Below are positions 1 to 4,977 of a stretch of 9,879 nucleotides of DNA, one piece after another. Both the position numbers and the translations under genes were made by a program. Source of the DNA: Planctomycetaceae bacterium (GTDB lineage Bacteria > Planctomycetota > Planctomycetia > Pirellulales > Lacipirellulaceae); contig PATG01000130.1 in the NCBI GenBank assembly GCA_002713555.1, positions 3,778 to 13,656 of the forward strand. Direction: 5' to 3'. Every line of letters begins with the position of its first letter. Positions within the stretch are counted from its first letter, which is position 1. Under the pieces are notes generated by a model that saw nothing but the letters and a program-made list of their open reading frames with translations, was not told where the DNA came from and made no database searches.

Positions 1-417
1 ACCGGCTGGGAGAATCCGGCCGCTGCGAACTCGTCCCACTCTAACGTGGGCACATTCGCTGGAAAGAACAGCCCAGCCGGTTCGGTAGCATCCACGACGA
101 CCGTAAGAAAACATACGATGATCAACGCGAGTGCTGACCTTACAGGCGTTTGATAGAAAGCCGTCCGGCGACACATGTCTTGTCTACTCACTCAACTTCC
201 CCATGGATTTAGCTGGAACCAACCCAGCGCATACGCATAGAGTAACACTTGGCAATCCCCATGTGAATGGTGCAGTTATCTTGGAGTCGAACTCGCTGAA
301 GTTGGTCGAAGCTCGCAGGTAATCCGTATTCTGAAGCCCTCGGTATCTCGGCGACCCAGGCCAACCAAGTGCTGAGTCGACTCGCCAGACCCGACTCGTT
401 GTGTTAGGCTGATTGGC
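1..417. other. Left-edge region without a supported gene
   Basis: I see no gene here that I can defend. Plus-strand frame 1 is open from the window edge to a TGA at 169-171 (56 codons). Its translation is rich in Ser, Ala, Asn and Thr and includes SNVGTFAGKNSPAG, vaguely like loops of formylglycine-generating-enzyme/sulfatase-modifying proteins but without their conserved core. It could be the tail of a gene lying to the left, or chance. A 63-codon frame at 131-322 has no recognisable content or ribosome-binding site. Just upstream of the dioxygenase start lies a perfect 10-bp palindrome, GAGTCGACTC (374-383), whose CGACTCG half recurs at 392-398. This could be an operator, but nothing confirms that. 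No clear -35/-10 pair was found. Confidence 0.4.
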
Positions 418-1254
418 ATGAAACCATCCGACCGAGAAATCTACCACTTCGACCTCAATGGCTTCATTGTTCTGCGCGGCGCGCTGAGTACGCAGGAAGT
501 GGCCGACCTCAATGCCACGATCGATGCGATTCCAGAGCTGGAGAAAGACGGCTGGCACGGCCACGTGCACGCGCAGCAGTATGGTGAGAAGAACGGCATC
601 AACCTGCAGCAAATCTACGAGGCCGGCGAACCCTTCGAGAATCTTATCGACCATCCGTCGTGGTTCGAGAAGGTGAAATACTTCGTCGGGGGAGAGGGCA
701 CGTTTGACACCCGGCACGGTCCCGTGTTTATCGACGAGAATTTTGCCAGTCTGCGCGGCCCGGGCGAGGGCGTCTACCCACACTCGGGAGGGCATCACGG
801 TGTCATCCGGTGCCAGTACCGCGTCCACAATGGCAACTTTCACTGCGGGCAGGTCAACGTCTTGATGGCATTAACAGACATCGAGCCCGAGGATGGACCA
901 ACGGTTGTCGTGCCCGGTAGTCACAAGTCGAATTTTCCGCATCCCGACGTGGACGTCGAAGATCGCCATTCTCGTCGCATGTCGGTAGACACCGTGGAGG
1001 GCTCGATCGAGGTGACCATGAAGGCGGGCGACGCGCTCGTGTTCGTCGATGCCATCTGCCACGGTGCGTCACCCAAGCGCACCGAGGGCCAGCGCCGTAT
1101 CGTGGTCTATCGCTACGGGCCATCCTGGGGAAACTTCCGGCACGGCTATCAGCCATCGGAGGAGCTGCTCGAGCGCCTCACCCCACAGCGCCGGACGATC
1201 GTGCGGCCGCAGGTGCCCGTACCGCGAGATTCATCGCCGCGTGATACGTCGTAG
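418..1254 (+). CDS. Phytanoyl-CoA dioxygenase (PhyH) family protein
   Basis: A 278-residue protein that looks like a PhyH-type Fe(II)/2-oxoglutarate oxygenase, expected in the cytoplasm with no signal peptide. Family features seen are the N-terminal HFDLNGFIVLRGALS (residues 10-24), the ALTDIEPEDGPTVVVPGSHKSNFP core (151-174), the distal metal His in DAICHGASP (His215) and the basic RRIVVYR segment (226-232) that would bind the 2-oxoglutarate carboxylate. The expected proximal HxD/E is not evident; the best match is His122-Ser-Gly in YPHSGG. The substrate cannot be told: the family covers hydroxylation of acyl chains, ectoine and many natural products. The ATG at 418 is preceded by a weak TTAGG about 9 nt upstream. 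It is the only plus-strand gene and converges on the symporter gene with 30 nt between their stops. The C-terminus (PRDSSPRDTS) is encoded by degenerate 15-bp repeats and is probably disordered. The family call is firm, the reaction unknown. Confidence 0.85.
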   Translation: MKPSDREIYHFDLNGFIVLRGALSTQEVADLNATIDAIPELEKDGWHGHVHAQQYGEKNGINLQQIYEAGEPFENLIDHPSWFEKVKYFVGGEGTFDTRHGPVFIDENFASLRGPGEGVYPHSGGHHGVIRCQYRVHNGNFHCGQVNVLMALTDIEPEDGPTVVVPGSHKSNFPHPDVDVEDRHSRRMSVDTVEGSIEVTMKAGDALVFVDAICHGASPKRTEGQRRIVVYRYGPSWGNFRHGYQPSEELLERLTPQRRTIVRPQVPVPRDSSPRDTS

Positions 1255-1269
1255 CGTGATTCGTCGTAG
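1225..1269 (+). repeat. Three degenerate 15-bp tandem repeats spanning the PhyH stop codon
   Basis: Units lie at 1225-1239 (CGAGATTCATCGCCG), 1240-1254 (CGTGATACGTCGTAG) and 1255-1269 (CGTGATTCGTCGTAG). Units 2 and 3 differ at one base; unit 1 is more diverged. Each is five codons in frame with the dioxygenase gene, reading RDSSP, RDTS-stop and RDSS-stop, so the second TAG is a duplicate of the first. This is probably replication slippage that duplicated the end of the gene. Confidence 0.75.
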
Positions 1270-1281
1270 CGACGAGCTACG
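1265..1281. terminator. Small hairpin between convergent genes
   Basis: CGTAGC (1265-1270) and GCTACG (1276-1281) form a perfect 6-bp stem with a 5-nt loop in the 30-nt gap between the convergent dioxygenase and symporter stops. It could act as a weak two-way terminator, but there is no T-run on either side, and part of the stem comes from the tandem repeat. The role is a guess from position. Confidence 0.3.
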
Positions 1282-1284
1282 CGA

Positions 1285-2328
1285 CTACCCCTGCAACTCC
1301 TTGCCGATCGCCAGCACTACGATCCCGAGCACGAGCAGCGTGAGCCCCCCGAAAATCCATCGGCGACTCGTCGAACTCGCGTCCTTCCACTCCGCCGTGA
1401 CGAAACCCAAGACGTTGGCAAGAATAACCGCCATGGCCATAAAGACTGCCCAGCCGACCGACGGTCCGACTTTGCCGAGGTGCTCCGCTCCGATCGCGTA
1501 AAAGAGCAGCGTCAGAAAATGTAGGAGGGACATCAGGAATGTCATGGTCAGATTGCGACCGATGTGCGCGTTGGTGAAGTTCTTCCACGTACCGTTGTTC
1601 AGCAGCTTGAACATCGCAAAGGAACCTGCCGCCACGAACCCTCCACAGAAGATCGGCAGCAGGAGCGCCAGTTGTGAAATCCAGGGTGGATTGCCGAACT
1701 TCTCGCCCGAGAGTTGCTGAATGGGCGCACCAAGATCAAACGCCAGGTTGAACCCCGAACTGAACGTTCCGGCCAGGATGCACACGAAGATACCTTTCGC
1801 CATCTGGCGCTGCGGTGCTTCGATCTCGGCATCGGTCTTCGACTGGGAACGCTCTCGAAGAATCCCCGCGTAACCGGCAACTGCGACACCGGCAACGCAG
1901 ACCAGAATCCCGGCGATGATGACCGTTCCTGCAGTCGTGTCACCCACCCCCAACCGCAGCAGTGGGATCAGCGAACCGAGAAACGATGCGAGCCCCATGA
2001 TGATCGCGTAGCCGAGAGATATCCCGATCATACTCACCCCGATACCAAAACTCAGCGAGCCACAGCCCCAGAGGAAGCCGAAGGCCATGGGGATGAGTAG
2101 CGCGCTGGGTCCCGAAGCGTTCCAGATCTCGCTCCAACATGCGAAGGCTCCCTCGAGAAGAACTGCGGCGAAGGCAGCGGGGATCAAGAGCATCGTGAAG
2201 AAAAAGAAACAGCCCCAGGTGTTCTCCCAGGCGAACTCCCTGACGAACTTGTGAAAAAGCGCGAAGGTACCGTTACAGATCGCAGCGAGAAGAATAAATC
2301 CGAATCCGTAGACGAGGCTGGAATCCAT
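1285..2328 (-). CDS. rhaT: L-rhamnose/H+ symporter, RhaT family
   Basis: A 347-residue polytopic inner-membrane protein, close to the 344 residues of E. coli RhaT. It consists almost wholly of hydrophobic segments, about ten, starting directly with MDSSLVYGFGFILLAAICNG. RhaT-like features are the N-terminal NGTFALFHKFVREFAWENTW stretch, GFLWGCGSLSFGIG and SLGYAIIMGLASFLGSLIPL. The family imports L-rhamnose with a proton. I chose the ATG at 2328 because the upstream in-frame extension (to 2388) is polar, overlaps the kinase gene and does not fit a RhaT N-terminus; an AGGA lies about 13 nt upstream. The start is 29 nt after the kinase stop, so the two are very likely one transcript. Many planctomycetes feed on sulfated algal polysaccharides rich in rhamnose and fucose, which fits. 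A related deoxysugar is possible as substrate. Confidence 0.87.
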   Translation of the reverse strand: MDSSLVYGFGFILLAAICNGTFALFHKFVREFAWENTWGCFFFFTMLLIPAAFAAVLLEGAFACWSEIWNASGPSALLIPMAFGFLWGCGSLSFGIGVSMIGISLGYAIIMGLASFLGSLIPLLRLGVGDTTAGTVIIAGILVCVAGVAVAGYAGILRERSQSKTDAEIEAPQRQMAKGIFVCILAGTFSSGFNLAFDLGAPIQQLSGEKFGNPPWISQLALLLPIFCGGFVAAGSFAMFKLLNNGTWKNFTNAHIGRNLTMTFLMSLLHFLTLLFYAIGAEHLGKVGPSVGWAVFMAMAVILANVLGFVTAEWKDASSTSRRWIFGGLTLLVLGIVVLAIGKELQG

Positions 2329-2357
2329 GAGCGAATCGCTTTCCTGTGGGGGGTGAT

Positions 2358-3737
2358 TCAATCGGACGGGTCGACTTGCCGCCGCCACTGGTCGGTGTAC
2401 TCGGCCAGGCCTGGAAGATCCAGAGCTGCGACGGGACTCGGATCAAGGGGCCATCGAGTCTCCGCATCGTTCCACGAGGCGAGCATCCCCGCACCGACGG
2501 CCGTCCCTTCGGTCTGGTGATTCACGAAACACTTCTCGCCATCACCAAGCGTGGCGAGCAAGCGACAATAGAGCGTGTTGCCCGCGAAGCCACCGTCGAT
2601 CATCAGATCGCCGTCCATGCCGAGCATGCGCATGCTAGTCTCGGTCATCAGCGCCAGGTAGAGCGTGGCGCGGGCGACGATTTCGCCGCTCGATGCGGGA
2701 TCGGGACCCCTGGACTCACCCGTGCGCCCCATGAACGGCCCGGCGGGCGCGAACGATGGCAGCAAGAAGCTGCGTTTGGCGATCACGCTGGCGAGATCCT
2801 GCTCGGTGAAATCTTTCGACTCGGCACCTTCTGTTAGGATTTCGAACTCGCGTCCGCCCATGAAACGACCGACGGGAAGCGGGTTGCCGTTGATGTCGAC
2901 GATCGCCAGGGTGTCGCGCTTGGCGTTGAGTTTGTTGAGCGGGAGTCGAGGACTCATTGCGACAACCCACGTGCCGGTTGACAGCAAACTGAAGGGTCGC
3001 TCGAGTCCACGCAAATAGAGGCTGAAGGCGGCGTTCCCGTCGTGAATGCCGCAAAGGACCTGACAGTCAGATGACAGTCCGGTCGCCTGCTGGACTTCCT
3101 TGCTGATGGGGCCGAGCACGTCGTGCGCCGCTTTTCTCGGCGGGAAGAGGCCAGCCCAGCCCTGACTTTCGACGAGCGATGAAAATCGATCCTCGAGCGG
3201 GTTCCAAAGGTGGCTGTGACAGCCGAGCGACGTTGTCTCCGAGGCTGGCACGCCCGATAGCATCCACGACCAGTACTGCGGATAGGTCAGCGCCCATTCC
3301 GCACGGGCAAACGCATCTCCGTGCGCGTTCTGGAGCCAGAAGAGCTGACGACCCAGATTGAGGCCCGCGGGAAGATCAGGCGAAAACGTCTCGGAAAATG
3401 GCGGTGAGACGGCCTTGAAGGCGTCGACGAATTCCGGTGGGATCGCCGCCTCGTAGTCCGCAATAGGCAGCAGAAGTTCACGGCCGGCGACGAGCGCAGC
3501 TGTCGAGCCGTGCGTTGTCGGGACAATGACGTTGATGTCGTGAGACTTCGCGAATTGGGCCATCGTCTCAAGCATCCACGCCCAGATCCCGTCAACGTCG
3601 ATGTGCAGATATGGAGCCGCGTCGATCGACACGTTTTCCCAGCGAGCTTCGTCGAGAATCTCGCCCGCCTTGCTCATGACGAGGAGCTTGACATTTGTCT
3701 TGCCGACGTCGAGTACGAGCGTCCTGGGATTCGCCAT
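2358..3737 (-). CDS. FGGY-family carbohydrate kinase, probable rhamnulokinase-type
   Basis: A 459-residue cytoplasmic sugar kinase of the ASKHA fold that would phosphorylate a ketose or deoxyketose with ATP. Seen are the N-terminal phosphate loop LVLDVGKTNVKLLV (residues 7-20), the catalytic-base motif CGIHDGNAA with Asp233, the second phosphate motif STGTW (253-257), and the adenosine/hinge segment MIDGGFAGNTLY (379-390). Length fits FGGY kinases (about 450-500). Pairing with a RhaT-type symporter suggests L-rhamnulose or a similar sugar such as L-fuculose; the sequence alone does not settle it, so I give no symbol. The ATG at 3737 is preceded by GGAA with 6 nt spacing; a TTG seven codons earlier (3758) is less likely. 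The gene lies downstream of tRNA-Pro on the same strand with a 91-nt leader that holds inverted repeats. No isomerase, aldolase or regulator gene is in the window. Confidence 0.85.
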   Translation of the reverse strand: MANPRTLVLDVGKTNVKLLVMSKAGEILDEARWENVSIDAAPYLHIDVDGIWAWMLETMAQFAKSHDINVIVPTTHGSTAALVAGRELLLPIADYEAAIPPEFVDAFKAVSPPFSETFSPDLPAGLNLGRQLFWLQNAHGDAFARAEWALTYPQYWSWMLSGVPASETTSLGCHSHLWNPLEDRFSSLVESQGWAGLFPPRKAAHDVLGPISKEVQQATGLSSDCQVLCGIHDGNAAFSLYLRGLERPFSLLSTGTWVVAMSPRLPLNKLNAKRDTLAIVDINGNPLPVGRFMGGREFEILTEGAESKDFTEQDLASVIAKRSFLLPSFAPAGPFMGRTGESRGPDPASSGEIVARATLYLALMTETSMRMLGMDGDLMIDGGFAGNTLYCRLLATLGDGEKCFVNHQTEGTAVGAGMLASWNDAETRWPLDPSPVAALDLPGLAEYTDQWRRQVDPSD

Positions 3738-3752
3738 AATCTGTTCCGCTAC

Positions 3753-3812
3753 TAGCAACTTGCCGAGGCTTCAGCCCGTCCTATTCGTGTTCCGCCTACG
3801 GGCTCATTGCTA
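3753..3812. repeat. Nested inverted repeats in the leader of the kinase gene
   Basis: The inner arms AGCCCGT (3773-3779) and ACGGGCT (3798-3804) are perfect 7-bp inverted repeats 18 nt apart. The outer arms TAGCAA (3753-3758) and TTGCTA (3807-3812) are also perfect. The dyad is lopsided: 14 nt separate the left arms and 2 nt the right. On the minus strand two related decamer-like strings, TAGGCGGAACA and TAGCGGAACA, occur inside and just after it. It could be a dispersed palindromic repeat, an RNA hairpin in the leader, or an operator. No T-run follows, so I do not call a terminator. Confidence 0.4.
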
Positions 3813-3828
3813 ATTAGTCTTGAACAAG

Positions 3829-3902
3829 TCGGGCCGACAGGATTTGAACCTGCGACCTTTTGACCCCCAGTCAAACGCGCTACCAGACTGCGCCACTGCC
3901 CG
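3829..3902 (-). tRNA. tRNA-Pro (anticodon GGG)
   Basis: A 74-nt cloverleaf on the minus strand. The D arm pairs GCGC with GCGC around AGTCTGGTA. The anticodon arm is TTTGA-CTGGGGG-TCAAA, giving anticodon GGG (reads CCC and CCU). The T arm is GCAGG-TTCAAAT-CCTGT with one G-U pair. Position 1-72 is C-G with A73, as in bacterial tRNA-Pro. The acceptor stem CGGGCAG/CGGCCCG has six good pairs and one A6-G67 mismatch. CCA is not encoded; the next bases are CTTG. It sits between the PSCyt1 remnant and the kinase gene, all on one strand. An A-run (complement of 3922-3928) lies about 20 nt upstream and might help the promoter, but no clear -10/-35 was found. Confidence 0.92.
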
Positions 3903-4057
3903 AACTTCTGTTGGATAATTCTTTTTTTGGTTTCTACTCACTAGGATAGGCAGCTACCGCCCTGCGCTCGCCTGACATTTAGTCAGCCGTGCTCAGTTGC
4001 TTGCCACGGCCCGAAACTCGTTGCAGTGTAATGACTTAAGAAAGCCACGCCAAGCCC
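3903..4057. other. Spacer between PSCyt1 remnant and tRNA-Pro
   Basis: I find no gene here. On the minus strand this would be the place for the lost remainder of the PSCyt1 gene, but no frame continues its sequence after codon 86: frames are broken by stops and show no DUF1549 motif. It contains a T-run (3922-3928), an A-run in the direction of the tRNA. The tRNA promoter should be here, but I cannot pick one with confidence. Confidence 0.4.
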
Positions 4058-4318
4058 CTAAAATGCGATCATCTGGTAACCACCCCGATCGGCCAAGGCG
4101 TTTTCGCGCATGTCCAGCCGTAACTCCGCCTGCCGAGTGGAGCCATCAGGGCCGTGGCAGCTAAAGCAGGCGTCAGAAAAGATCGGGCGAATCTACCAAC
4201 CAAACTTGAGGGGCTCCTGGCCGTCTGCCGCGGCGGCACAGACCGCGTTGCAGCAGAGCGAAGCCTGCACCAAGCAGATTAACGCAGTCGTTGTCAAACA
4301 CCATTTTTTTGGTGCCAC
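4058..4318 (-). pseudogene. Remnant of a PSCyt1 (planctomycete cytochrome c) domain gene
   Basis: Read from the GTG at 4318, the first 41 codons give MAPKKWCLTTTALICLVQ, then a hydrophobic, Ala-rich run ending CAAAADGQEPLKFGW: a convincing signal peptide and mature N-terminus. A TAG (4195-4193) follows, and the same frame continues with [16 protein letters not shown], then [17 protein letters not shown], to a TAG at 4060-4058. This matches the start of PSCyt1-DUF1549-DUF1553 proteins, where FNRxIRPILSxxCFxCHGPD and LRLDxRExAL are standard; CxxCH (4168-4154) is the haem c site. The first TAG stands where an acidic residue usually precedes IRPI, so GAG to TAG would explain it. The rest of the protein, normally 700-1000 further residues, is missing. 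The start lies 26 nt after the DUF1080 stop, so it was probably the last gene of that operon. The family call is firm; that it is non-functional is very likely. Confidence 0.78.
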
Positions 4319-4344
4319 GAACAACTAGAACGCTGATAGAACAG

Positions 4345-4956
4345 TTACTTGAGGATCTTAATTCGAACGTTCTTGAAGTGCACCACCATCCCCGGATCGT
4401 GCAGTTGCAGCAAAATCATTCCCTTATGCAAGCGGCGTTCTGGATTGAGATGTTCGGTGAACTCGGAAGAGGGCTTGCCGTTGATCGCGAACTTGAAATT
4501 GTTGCCACTGGCGATGATGTGCATATCGTTCCAATCGCCTTTTCGAATGTCCTTGCGAGTGACGGCGCCTTGAATCTTGGTCAGCGTGGGGCGGTCGTTC
4601 TCGTCAATCACCAGTCGGTCACCGCGAAAGCAGGCGTGCTCCACTCGGCCCGGCGTATGGAAGTCCCATGCTCTCAATATCTTTTTGCCAATGCCGACAT
4701 GGCCGATATCGGCGTGATAACCCTGGAAAGCTCGGGTCCCCGTTTCATCTTTGCGAGCACGTATGGTCACTCCGCTGTTGCCTTTCCCCAAAAATCGATA
4801 ACTTAATTTGAGCTGGAAGTCTGCGATCTCTTTCTGGTTGTAGGCCAAGTAGCTGCGCCCTTTATCTCCTTCCCCGACGATCATTCCATCGAGTGCGCTC
4901 CATGCATTCTCCGCTTCGGCCGGCATGACCGTCCATCCCTTCAACGTCTTGGACAA
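4345..4956 (-). CDS. DUF1080 / 3-keto-disaccharide hydrolase-like protein, no signal peptide
   Basis: A 203-residue single-domain protein with a concanavalin-like fold. DUF1080 (Pfam now calls the family 3-keto-disaccharide hydrolase) cleaves glycosides already oxidised at C3. Seen are the edge motif TLKGW (residues 4-8), NSGVTIRAR (60-68), QGYHADIG (78-85), KGDWNDMHIIASGN (139-152) and the closing strand GMVVHFKNVRIKIL (189-202). The domain is nearly complete, but members normally start with an export signal and a segment like LFDGKTLxGW. Here the frame opens at TTG (4956) directly after an in-frame TAG, so the first strand and signal peptide are missing. A GGGAG lies 16 nt before the TTG, a long spacing. 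The first ATG is residue 11, inside the domain. It starts 21 nt after the haem-protein stop and in the same frame. Either the N-terminus was lost (a possible pseudogene) or a leaderless cytoplasmic form is made. Confidence 0.75.
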   Translation of the reverse strand: MSKTLKGWTVMPAEAENAWSALDGMIVGEGDKGRSYLAYNQKEIADFQLKLSYRFLGKGNSGVTIRARKDETGTRAFQGYHADIGHVGIGKKILRAWDFHTPGRVEHACFRGDRLVIDENDRPTLTKIQGAVTRKDIRKGDWNDMHIIASGNNFKFAINGKPSSEFTEHLNPERRLHKGMILLQLHDPGMVVHFKNVRIKILK

Positions 4957-4977
4957 CTATTCACTTGAATTCTCCCT

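Noticed and set aside
184..843. 219-codon open frame on the minus strand
   Set aside because: It lies opposite the dioxygenase gene for most of its length, has no recognisable domain, and the plus-strand frame has clear PhyH motifs. A shadow of high-GC coding DNA.
2329..2388. Upstream start of the symporter giving 20 extra residues
   Set aside because: It overlaps the kinase gene and adds a polar tail before the first membrane segment, unlike RhaT.
4110..4328. 72-codon open frame on the plus strand
   Set aside because: It lies opposite the PSCyt1 remnant, whose minus-strand reading has a signal peptide and a CxxCH motif. The plus frame shows no family features.
4291..4806. 171-codon open frame on the plus strand
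   Set aside because: Opposite strand of the DUF1080 domain; no motif and no sensible start.
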